Shown in pieces: positions 56,301 to 64,000 of a stretch of DNA of 64,000 nt. Both the position numbers and the translations under genes were made by a program. The stretch is from Mycolicibacter terrae. GTDB lineage: Bacteria > Actinomycetota > Actinomycetes > Mycobacteriales > Mycobacteriaceae. The stretch is taken from positions 4,502,187 through 4,566,186 of the forward strand of contig NZ_AP022564.1 of the NCBI RefSeq assembly GCF_010727125.1, given 5' to 3'. A model generated the notes under the pieces. The model made no database searches. It was not told where the DNA came from and worked only from the letters and a program-made list of their open reading frames with translations. Within the stretch, counting starts at the first letter, position 1. Each line of letters begins with the position of its first letter.

Positions 56301-59300
56301 CGACCGGCCAGGCCGGTGGCTACGGCGGTAACGGCGGCGCGGCCGGCGCGATCGGCACCGGCGGCCAGGGCGGCGCCGGTGGTAACGGCGGCAGCGGCGT
56401 GGTCGGTGTGACCGACGGTGACGGCAACGGAACCACCGGCGGCAACGGCGGCGTCGGTGGCTACGGCGGTAACGGCGGCCAGGGCGGCACCACCTCGGGC
56501 GCCGGTGGCCTCGGCGGTGCGGGCGGCACCGGCGGCAGCGGCGGCAACGGCGGCGATGGCGTCCTGGGTGTTGACGGCAGCACCGGTGGAAACGGTGGCC
56601 TCGGCGGGCACGCCGCAGCCGGTGGCGCCGGCGGTGTGGGCGGCGATGCCACCCACGGCGCCGGTGGTGTCGGTGGCGCGGGCGGCAACGCCGGCAACGC
56701 CGGTAACGGTGGCGCCGGCGGCGACGGCGGTGCCGGTGGCATCGGTGCCGCCGCCGGTAACGGTGGTACCGGCGGCACCGGTGGTGACCGCAGCGTCGGT
56801 GGCGCCGGTGGTGCGGGCGGCACCGGCCAGGGTGGCGTCCAGTCCAGCGGCGGCCAGGATGGCACCAACGGCGCGGGCGGCGACGGTGGCGCCGGCGGTA
56901 ACGGCGGCGACGGACAGCTCCTCGGAGACGGCTCCGCGCAGGACGGTGGCGTCGGCGGTGATGGCGGCGCGGCCGGCGCGATCGGTACCGGTGGCGCGGG
57001 CGGCAACGGTGGTGCGGGTACCGCCGGCACCGACGGCATCACCAACGGTGACGGCGACGGCACCAGCGGCACCGCGGGCGGCAACGGCGGCAGCGGCGGT
57101 CAGGGCGGCGCCGGTGGTACCACGGCCGGCGACGGCGGCGTGGGCGGCCTCGGCGGCGCCGGTGGCGCGGGCGGCAACGGCGGTGCCGGTGTCAACGCGG
57201 CCGACGGCTCTGATGCGGCGGCCAACAGTGGCGGCAATGGCGGCGACGGCGGCGACGCCACCAGCACCAACGGTGATGGTGGGGCCGGCGGTAGCGGTGG
57301 CAACGGTGGCGCGGGTGGTGCGGCCACCAACGGCAACACCGGTGCGGCTGGGGCCGGTGGCCAGGTGCCGGCGGCAACACCGGCGACAGCGCCAACGGTG
57401 GCCACGGTGGTGCCGGCGCGGGCGGCGGTGCCAACGAGATCGCCGGCCACGGCGGTAATGGTGGCCAGGGCGGCGTCGCCGGTACGGCGGGCGCCGGTGG
57501 CGCCGGTGGTACCGGTGGTGACGGCACGGCAGCCGACAACGGTCTGGACGGCGCGGTGCTCGGCGGTGCCGGTGGCAACGGTGGCGCCGGTGGCCAGTCA
57601 GATTGTGGGCGGCGTGAGCCCGGCGGCAACGGCGGTTCCGGCGGCGCAGCAGGCACGGTCGGCCAGGGTGGCACCGGTGGTGACGGCGGGCCAGGCTGCC
57701 GGCTTGGCCGGAGCGACCGATGGATCCGAGATGGCACCGACGGTACGGCCGGCGCGGCCGGCAACGGCAGTGCGGGCGGTGCCGGTGGCGCCGACGCCGG
57801 AACGCCGGTGCCGGCGGTAAAGTGGCGCCGGTGGTGCCGGCGTCGGCGGCATAACGCCGCCAATGGCACCGCAGGAACAATGCGACCGCCGGCAGCGGCG
57901 GCAACGGTGGCGTCGGCGGTGACGCCAGCGGCACGGCCGGTAACGGTGGCGCCGGCGGTGCCGGCGGCACCGGTGGTGTCGGCGGTGTGGCCAATGTCGG
58001 CAACAACGGTGCCGACGGCGAGGGCGGTCTCGGTGGCGACGGTGGCGCGGGCGGCAACGCCGGGGTCGGCGGCCGCGGCGGCGACGGCGCGGGTGGCGGC
58101 ACCAATGCCGTTGCGGGAAGCGGCGGCAAGGGCGGCAACAGCAACAGCATCGCGGGCACGGGTGGTGAGGCCGGGGCCGGTGGTTTGGCCGGCGACGGTG
58201 TCACCCAGGCCGACAGCGGCCTCGCCGGTGCCGACGGCGCGATCGCCGCGGGTGGCACCGGCGGTAACGGCGGCAACGGTGTGACGCTGGGCAGCGGCCT
58301 GGCGCAGGCCGGCGGCCACGGCGGTGTCGGCGGTAACGCCACCGGGGAGTTCGGTAACGGCGGAACCGGCGGTAACGGCGGTACCGGCGCCAACGGCACC
58401 TCGGGCACCAACGCCGCCAACGGCGCCGGTGCAACCGGCGGCAACGGCGGCAACGGCGTTCGGCCGGTCAGCACGGCACCGGCGGCACCGGCGGCAACGC
58501 CGGTAACGGCGGCACGGCCGGGAACAACACCTCGGTCGGCGCCAACGGTGGAGCCGGCCAGAATGCGCCCAAGGACCCGCAGGGCCAGCCCATGGCCGGT
58601 GGAGCCGGCGGCAATGGCGCCGACGGCGCGACCGGGTACGCCGGCGGCGCAGGCGGTCTCGGCGGTACCGGTGGCGCCGGTGGCACCGTGACCGGTGACG
58701 GCGGCAAGGGTGGCCTCGGTGGCTCCGGTGGCGTCGGTGGCGGTGGCGGCAAGGGCGGTAACGGCGGTGTCGGCGGTACCGGCGGTGCCGGCAGCCTCGG
58801 TATGCCCGGGCGCCAAGGCGGTACCGGCGGCGAGGGCGGCCAGGGCGGCGACGGCGGTGTCGGCGGCGCGGCCGGTCTGGGCGGCGCGGGCGGCGTGGCC
58901 CTGGGTGACGGCCAGTCGGGTGCGCACGGCGACGCCGGCGTCGGCGGTAAGGGCGGTGCCGGAGGTCTCGCCGGCAACGGTGGTAACGGTGGCGCCGGTG
59001 GCGCCGGCTACAACGGCCTGGTCGGTCAGGGCACCGGCGGCGGCGGCACCGGTGGCACCGGTGGCAACGGTGGAACCGGTGGAACCGGCGGTCAGGGCGG
59101 TGCCAACACCGACGGCACCCACGCCCAGGGTGGCTCCGGTGGTCAGGGCGGCAACGGCGGCAAGGGCTCCAACGGTGCCTCCAAGCCCAGCAAGTCCAAC
59201 TGGGCGGGCAGCGGCGGAAACGGTGGCGACGGTGGTTCCGGCGGTACGAACGGTGACGGCGTCACCGGTTCGTCGGGCACCGACGGTGTCGCCGGCGGTA

Positions 59301-59371
59301 AGGCCGTCAGCGGCAGCAGCACCGTGGGTGTCGGCGGCGCCGGTGGCATCGGCGGTGCGGGCGCACCGTGA
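50307..59371 (+). CDS. PGRS gene 5: giant secreted glycine-rich protein, frame broken in its 3' third
   Basis: The start is the ATG at 50307, with AGGAAA upstream. The signal peptide (GAGSAVGAFLAFGLGPLSAAP, cleavage AHA/D) and an N-terminal domain containing YTPLHDLGQQFILSPFG resemble PGRS gene 4. PGRS sequence is open and consistent to about 55200. The GG pattern then jumps between frames near 55200, 55705, 55925, 56110-56185, 57362, 57685-57735, 57800-57880 and 58465, before ending GGIGGAGAP at 59371. The first frame stays formally open to 56111 but is Ala/Thr/Val-rich noise in parts. A cassette of about 210 residues recurs through the gene. No poly-Gly hinge or TNGADxP tail is present, so the architecture differs from genes 1-4. 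Neighbouring conserved genes are also indel-ridden, so this may be an intact gene in the organism (about 3000 residues). Confidence 0.75.
52329..58400 (+). repeat. Supra-repeat of about 620-700 bp inside PGRS gene 5
   Basis: A marker of the form (L/V)L-x-GDxTxQAGG followed by GNGGAGG and a DxDGNGT word recurs near 52329, 53026, 53646, 54273, 54903, 55596, 56281, 56915 and 58280. Spacing between the clearest copies (53646, 54273, 54903) is 627 and 630 bp, about 210 codons. Confidence 0.65.
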
Positions 59372-59432
59372 TGATCCACCGGCACCGCTAGCCCCGGCGC
59401 CAGCGGCCCCGGCGGCGATGCGCACCGGATAA

Positions 59433-59473
59433 CGACAAGGGCGGTGACGGATGATCCGTCACCGCCCTTGTCG
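59433..59473. terminator. Bidirectional terminator between PGRS gene 5 and the GNAT gene
   Basis: GACAAGGGCGGTGACGGAT (59434-59452) is the exact reverse complement of 59454-59472, with an extra C-G pair outside, giving about a 20-bp stem. It lies between two converging genes (ends at 59371 and 59504). Confidence 0.8.
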
Positions 59474-59503
59474 GTGCCGCGCTATGGCGCAGCAGGACGA
59501 CCG

Positions 59504-60118
59504 CTAGTGCGGGGCTTCCTCACGGGTCCTCGGCCAGGCGAACAGGGCGATGCGCTGATCCCACTTGGCCATGTAGTGCTCGCCGAGGAACACCCCGCCT
59601 CGTCGCTCCCAGAACCGGCGCCCGTAGGAACCGTCGCCGGCATTGGCATCACCGATGATCCGTTGGCACTGCGGTTCGATCTCGAACACGCTCTGGACAA
59701 ACCCGCGGAACATGATCGCGCCGTGTCCGTGCTCGACCATGTCGAGTTCGGCGATGGCCGCATGCAGTCCCACGTCGTAGGGATGCGCGTCGTAAACGGC
59801 GGCGAGATCGTCCTGGGCGGCACGGAACAGCTCCATGTAGCCCATCGGCCGCCCGTCGATGCTGAAGACGTAGGGGCGTGAGTAGCTGCCCTCGAATTGG
59901 ACCTCCATGTGGCGGCGCCATTGGTCGGGTGGATAGTCGTAGCTCCAGGTCTGGGCCAGGTGCGGCCGGTTCATCCACTCGGAGATCATCTCGGCGTCGC
60001 CGGCCGGGTCCGCGAAACGAACGGTGTACGGCTCGGGGAACACCGGCAGCGGCGGTGGCGGAACGGCGCGGACCTCGTCGCTTACGTCAAGCCGTTGCCG
60101 TGGCATGCGCGAACTCAT
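59504..60118 (-). CDS. MbtK-like GNAT acyltransferase (siderophore-type)
   Basis: The product is 204 residues when started at the ATG at 60118 (MSSRMPRQRLDVSDEV); the frame runs open to 60262, but the extra part has no family similarity. The sequence follows MbtK/Rv1347c: EWMNRPHLAQTWSYDYP, GYMELFRAAQDDL, YDAHPYDVGLHAAIAELD, a basic acceptor segment and GVFLGEHYMAKWDQRIALFAW. MbtK transfers long acyl chains to the lysine N6-hydroxy side chain of mycobactin. No mbt synthase genes are in the window, so this could serve another hydroxamate or lipid-conjugating pathway, perhaps with the acyl-AMP ligase at 42.8 kb. The gene is intact. Confidence 0.82.
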   Translation of the reverse strand: MSSRMPRQRLDVSDEVRAVPPPPLPVFPEPYTVRFADPAGDAEMISEWMNRPHLAQTWSYDYPPDQWRRHMEVQFEGSYSRPYVFSIDGRPMGYMELFRAAQDDLAAVYDAHPYDVGLHAAIAELDMVEHGHGAIMFRGFVQSVFEIEPQCQRIIGDANAGDGSYGRRFWERRGGVFLGEHYMAKWDQRIALFAWPRTREEAPH

Positions 60119-60297
60119 GGTGAACCCGAAGCCGTTGTAGCCGAGATGGTTTCGGTGGACATGACAAGTGCCTCCTGGGAATCCGTTACTGGCAGCCGTC
60201 GCCGATGGGCTCGCCGATAATGCTACGTCCACCGGCGAGCGTGCGGGTCTGTACGCCGACACGCCGCAGTAACTGGCATTCCGCGCACGCTCGCCGC

Positions 60298-61257
60298 TTA
60301 GAGCGTCAACACCACTTTCCCGGTCACCTCACCCGAAGCCAGCAGCCGGTGCGCCTCGCCCGCCTGCTGGATCGGCACCCGCGCCGATCACCGGCTTGAT
60401 TCGGCCGTCACCGAGCATCGGCCACACCTTCTCGGTCACCGCCGTGACGACAACGCCCTTCCCGCGCGGCCCGTCGACCGGCCGGCCGCGCAACGCGGTG
60501 CCGATCACCGCGGCGCGTTTGCCGATCAGCTTGCCCAGGTTCAGTTCGCCTTTGACCCCGCCCTGCATCCCGATGACGATCAGGCGGCCGTCGTTGGCCA
60601 GCGCGTCGATATTGCGGTCGAGGTACCCCCCCATGATGTCCAGGATCACGTCGGCGCCACCGGCCTCGAGGATCCGTGCGACGAAGTCCTCTTCGTGATA
60701 GTTGATGGTGACCTCGGCGCCCAACTCGCGGCAGAACGCCAGCTTGGCCTCCGACCCGGCGGTGACGGCCACCCACGCCCCGAGTTGGCGGGCGACCTGG
60801 ATGGCGTGGCTGCCCACTCCGCTCGCGCCGCCGTGCACCAGTAACTGCTGGCCCTCGCCCAGTCCCGCCGTCTGCACCAGGTTCGACCACACCGTGCAGG
60901 CCACCTCCGGCAGGCCGGCGGCGTCCACCAGGTCCACGCCGTCGGGAATCGGCAGCACCTGCGGGGCCGGCACCGCGACGTACTCGGCGTAGCCGCCGCC
61001 GGCCAGCAAGGCGCAAACCTGTTGTCCGACAGTCCAATCGGAAACCCCGTCACCCACCGCGGCGACCTCGCCGGAGACCTCCAGCCCGATGGTCTCGCTG
61101 GCGCCCGGCGGCGGCGTACTGCCGGCGGCCTGGAGCAGGTCGGCTCGGTTCACCCGGCCGCGGCGACCCGGATCAGCACCTCGCCGGCGGCTGGACGGAC
61201 ATCGTCGACCTGTTGCCAGGACAACACCTCGGGGGACTCAGCGACAACGGCATGCAT
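60298..61257 (-). CDS. Zinc-less quinone oxidoreductase family (Rv3777 orthologue), two frameshifts
   Basis: This is a medium-chain NADPH dehydrogenase of about 320 residues: GroES-like N-terminus (IGLEVSGEVAAVG, ALLAGGGYAEYVAVP) and Rossmann domain with LLVHGGASGVGSHAIQVARQ. The reading requires two repairs. Near 61150 one base is missing, because MHAVVAESPEVLSWQQ to IRVAAAG then meets a stop instead of VNRADLL. Near 60377 about two bases are missing; afterwards the expected VPIQQAGEAHRLLASGEVTG and KVVLTL appear in another frame and end at 60298. The uninterrupted part is about 60380-61150. The start at 61257 gives the family N-terminus MHAVVAE. Confidence 0.85.
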
Positions 61258-61281
61258 GGTCGCCAGGGTACGATTTCCCGC

Positions 61282-61366
61282 GGTGGCGTGGCAGAGCGGC
61301 TAATGCACTCGCCTTGAAAGCGAGAGACGGCTAAAACCGTCCGGGGTTCAAATCCTCCGCCACCGC
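61282..61366 (+). tRNA. tRNA-Ser (anticodon TGA)
   Basis: The acceptor arm GGTGGCG/CGCCACC is perfect. The anticodon stem CTCGC/GCGAG holds the loop CTTGAAA with anticodon TGA. A long variable arm (GACGG/CCGTC) marks a class II serine tRNA, and TTCAAAT is the T-loop. The 3' side of the T-stem is one base short (CCTC before the acceptor), which may be a consensus deletion. No CCA is encoded. It is divergent from the oxidoreductase gene. Confidence 0.88.
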
Positions 61367-61386
61367 CGATCGGCCCGCGGCGCCGC

Positions 61387-61812
61387 TCAGCCGAACAGAC
61401 CCGGCTCCGGCTCGCCGTTGCGGATCCGCTGCAGAAGCACCGCAGACCAGCCCCGGTCGATCACGACGTGGTGCGCCGCCTGAACGCCGTACTGGCGTAG
61501 CGCTGCGAGGAACCACTCCCAGCGCAGGTCGGTCCCGGGCTGGCCCGGCTCGGGGTAGACGACCCACGCCGTTCGGCCGGCCCCGGCCGCGTTGTAAGCC
61601 GCCCGCAGCCAGGCCAGATCCACCCGCCGCAGCGCAAAGGCGATCACCACGTCGGCGTGGTTCGGGTTGGTTCGACTGGCGAGCAGTCGCAGCTCCGATT
61701 CGGCCGGCGCGTTGATCACCGCCACGCTGCGGCCCCGCCCGATCTGCAGCATCTGCTCAAGCTGCGCCAGGCCGGGTCCACTGGTGGTGTCGTCATATAG
61801 GGCAGTCGTCAT
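61387..61812 (-). CDS. Small hypothetical protein, DUF3052-like
   Basis: The product is 141 residues with alternating beta and alpha pattern. A C-terminal half with WVVYPEPGQPG and RGWSAVLLQRIR resembles the DUF3052 family (small actinobacterial proteins with a WLLTPKxGRPG-like strand). There is no signal peptide or membrane segment. The stop lies 20 bp from the tRNA-Ser 3' end. Function is unknown, and the resemblance is by eye only. Confidence 0.6.
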   Translation of the reverse strand: MTTALYDDTTSGPGLAQLEQMLQIGRGRSVAVINAPAESELRLLASRTNPNHADVVIAFALRRVDLAWLRAAYNAAGAGRTAWVVYPEPGQPGTDLRWEWFLAALRQYGVQAAHHVVIDRGWSAVLLQRIRNGEPEPGLFG

Positions 61813-62068
61813 AGGTTGCTGACCCAGCCTTCCCCGCGCTCGGCGGCCCGCCGCATCAATGCGGAGAACTCGTCCGTCTGATGTGAGACATGGTGCTTAT
61901 CAACGGTTTCGGTTGCCATACCGGAGTCGGCTATATCCCGCGAATGCCGCATCGCGCCTTCCATCTGTTTGAAAAGCGTTCACCCAGACGACATTCAGCA
62001 TGGAAGATGGCACATGCAGTGTCAATACTTAGATCCGCGGAGCCATTGGCGGGACCAATAGCTCCCTG

Positions 62069-62953
62069 CTAGCTGCGTCGCTCGGCCACCATGGCGTCGA
62101 GCATTGCGGCGAACGCGCGCCGCTGCGGACTGGTAGACGCCGGCACGCTGCAGCACCTGCACGGTGCGGGTCGGCAGCGGTGGATCCAGCGGGACCGGGT
62201 GCAGGTCGGGGCGTTCACTGGTGATCGCATCCGGCAACACGGTGGCGACGACGCGCGTCCCACCAGCTCCAACAATGCGCTGACCGAGTTTGCTTCGATC
62301 GCGATATTCTGTGGCACTTGGCATTCGGCGAAGTAGGCGTCGACGTGCAGTCGGGTGAAGTCCGAACTGAGCAGCCCGAGTGGTTCGCCGGCCAATTCCG
62401 CAACCGGCACCCGGACGGCACCCGTCTCGAGCGGATGGCCCGAGCCCACCACCAGAACCAATGTCTCGGCGAACAGTGTCCGGGCCTCGATGCCGGCCGC
62501 GTGCGGGCCGGCGAAGCCGATCCCGAGGTCGAGTCGATCTGCCAGGAGGTCGGCCTCCATCTTGTCCTGGTTGGTCTCCAGAACCGTCACCCTGATGCCG
62601 GGATAGGCCTCCCGGTAGCTGTAGATCAGCTGGCCGATCAGATACGCGGTGAAGGTGGGTGTCACCGCGATCCGCAGGTTGCCGCGCGAAAGGTCACGCA
62701 CATCGTGCACGGCCCGTTCGGCGGCCTCCAGATCCCGCACCGCCAGCCGGGCATGGTGGACGTAGGCGGAGCCGGCGTCGGTGAGCCGAACGGTGCGGCC
62801 GGACCGGTCGAACAGCTTCACCCCGACCGCGTGCTCGAGTTGCTTGATCTGTTGGGACAGCGTCGGCTGGGAGATGTGCAGCGCTTCGGCGGCCCGAGTG
62901 AAATTCTGATGGTCGGCGACCGCCAACAGGTACTTGATGTGCCGCAGCTCCAT
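62069..62953 (-). CDS. LysR-type regulator, CynR-like, with two compensating indels
   Basis: The product is about 295 residues. The N-terminal winged helix (MELRHIKYLLAVADHQNFTR, then LHISQPTLSQQIKQLE) and the effector domain (LRIAVTPTFTAYLIGQL, VLETNQDKMEADLL, IAIEANSVSALLELV) follow CynR of E. coli almost segment by segment. Between about 62255 and 62125 the correct frame is shifted: the other frame reads TRVVATVLPDAITSERPDLH, the family sequence. The original frame returns for AFAAMLDAMVAERRS. No cyanase genes are in view, so the regulated operon is unknown. Confidence 0.82.
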   Translation of the reverse strand: MELRHIKYLLAVADHQNFTRAAEALHISQPTLSQQIKQLEHAVGVKLFDRSGRTVRLTDAGSAYVHHARLAVRDLEAAERAVHDVRDLSRGNLRIAVTPTFTAYLIGQLIYSYREAYPGIRVTVLETNQDKMEADLLADRLDLGIGFAGPHAAGIEARTLFAETLVLVVGSGHPLETGAVRVPVAELAGEPLGLLSSDFTRLHVDAYFAECQVPQNIAIEANSVSALLELVGRASSPPCCRMRSPVNAPTCTRSRWIHRCRPAPCRCCSVPASTSPQRRAFAAMLDAMVAERRS

Positions 62954-63081
62954 CGATCGACTATAGGAATCTCGGGTCGCCGGTGTTGCAATACCGGGTG
63001 CGACTCGCCGTCTTCGACCGCGCAGAGCCGGGAGACCCGCAGCATTGCTCGGATCGCCCAGGGCGAACGCAGGTCACGGCG

Positions 63082-64000
63082 TCACCGGAGGCGCGGGATC
63101 TCGGCGGCGCCATCAGCGCGGCGTAGCGCTTGGCCTCGGATCGCGGCCGGGCTTGCCGCTGGAGATCAGCCCGGCAGGGCCACGCGCCGGGTCGGCCCAG
63201 ATGGCGACGTTGACCAGGCCCAGATGCCCGAAAGCCGAGGGCGCGCCGCGACCGAACGGGCCGAACCGCTCCGAGCCGAGCATGTAGCCGGTGCCCCAGC
63301 GCAGCGGCACCAAGCCCGTCGCCACATCCGGTCGCAGCCGCCGGCACTGGGCCGTCGCCGCGGCCATGGTCTCCGGCGACACCACCCGCACGCCGTCGAG
63401 CTCGCCTCCGCGGCGCCAGATCTCGGCGAATCTCGATAGCTCGAACGCCGTCGAGATGGTGTTCGACGAGGGGATGACGCTGGTCAGATACAGCGGGGTG
63501 TTGGTGAACGGGATGATCTCGTGCATGGTCCCGCCGATCGCCCGGCGGAACACCGCGGCCACCGGACCGGGAAGCGGGCGGCCGGTCGCGTGACTGGGCG
63601 CCACCAGCGGGACGTCGTCCTGGGACACACCGAAATTCGTCCATCGGAAACCCAGCGGGTCGAGGATCTCCTCGGCCAGGATGTCGCGGATATGGCGCCC
63701 GGTGGCCGCCGAGACGATCTCACGCACCAGCGGGCCCCAGGTCAGAGCGTGGTACATGTGCGCCCAACCCGGGGGGTAGATCGCCCGCAGGTTCGCCAGC
63801 TGCTGCCGGGTGTACTCGCTGTCATCGACGCGATGCACATCGGGCCGCGGTCCGGTGGCGAACGGCACTTGTGCGTCAGAACCTGACGGATCGTGGTGCG
63901 GCCCTTGCCGTGTCGACCGTACCCGGGCAGATAGTCGGCCACCCGGTCGTCGAGCGAGAAGCAGCCCGCTCGACGAGCATGTGCACCACGGTCGAGGTGA
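63082..64000 (-). CDS. lipE: Beta-lactamase-fold esterase, LipE-like (Rv3775), partial and frameshifted
   Basis: The C-terminal two-thirds of a serine esterase of the beta-lactamase family is present; the N-terminus with the SxxK serine lies beyond the window. Recognisable blocks are VADYLPGYGRHGKGRTTIRQ, YHALTWGPLVREIVSAATGR, GFRWTNFGV and the late FGHLGLVNVAIWADP. The frame is interrupted near 63965 (a G missing in CGGGCTGC), near 63865 (between VLTHK and VPFATGP), near 63135 (before EAKRYAALM) and near 63100 (before AAEIPRLR). The stop that fits the family is at 63082-63084. The longest clean stretch is about 63140-63865. Confidence 0.75.

Noticed and set aside
60119..60262. Extended N-terminus of the MbtK-like protein to 60262
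   Set aside because: The extra 48 residues have no family similarity; the ATG at 60118 gives the expected length and N-terminus.

Overview
The window is high-GC actinobacterial DNA from a Mycobacterium sensu lato. The backbone genes follow the order of the M. tuberculosis Rv3775-Rv3791 segment, read here mostly on the minus strand: a lipE-like esterase, an Rv3777-like oxidoreductase, an Rv3778c-like aminotransferase homologue (plus strand), an Rv3779-like membrane glycosyltransferase, bpa, wzt, glfT1, wzm, a GtrA protein, dprE1 and dprE2. These genes build and export arabinogalactan, apart from bpa (proteasome activation) and the outer enzymes. No PE or PPE domain is visible, so the organism is probably an environmental species and not a member of the tuberculosis complex.

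Two large accessory blocks interrupt this backbone. Block 1 (about 2.1-34.7 kb) separates the GtrA gene from dprE1. It holds four giant, intact, same-strand genes for glycine-rich PGRS-type proteins (2199, 1452, 4027 and 1602 aa), a decayed C-terminal fragment of a fifth, and a membrane desaturase/hydroxylase. The four proteins start with a Sec-like signal peptide ending AxA, not a PE domain. They share one plan: signal peptide, short acidic N-terminal domain, GGxGGxGG region, a run of 10-11 glycines, a second region of 35-40 residue repeats with beta-branched residues, and usually a C-terminal tail resembling TNGADxP. Block 2 (about 42.7-60.2 kb) separates the Rv3778c and Rv3777 orthologues. 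It holds a fatty-acyl-AMP ligase, two exported proteins built of about 32-residue leucine-rich repeats, a fifth PGRS gene with the same type of signal peptide in an apparent operon with them, and an MbtK-like acyltransferase.

From 42.7 kb to the right end, nearly every conserved gene carries small indels: the acyl ligase, repeat protein B, PGRS gene 5, the oxidoreductase, the LysR regulator and the esterase. The tRNA-Ser is also one base short in its T-stem. The first 42 kb, including a 12-kb ORF, show none. This looks like a consensus-quality problem, so the broken genes should not be taken as true pseudogenes without resequencing.

Perfect GC-rich hairpins follow PGRS gene 1, the fragment, PGRS gene 3 and PGRS gene 5. 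PGRS genes 1-3 share a promoter-like GGGTTGAC-N16-TNACCN block. Several AT-rich palindromes lie in the long intergenic gaps and may be operators.
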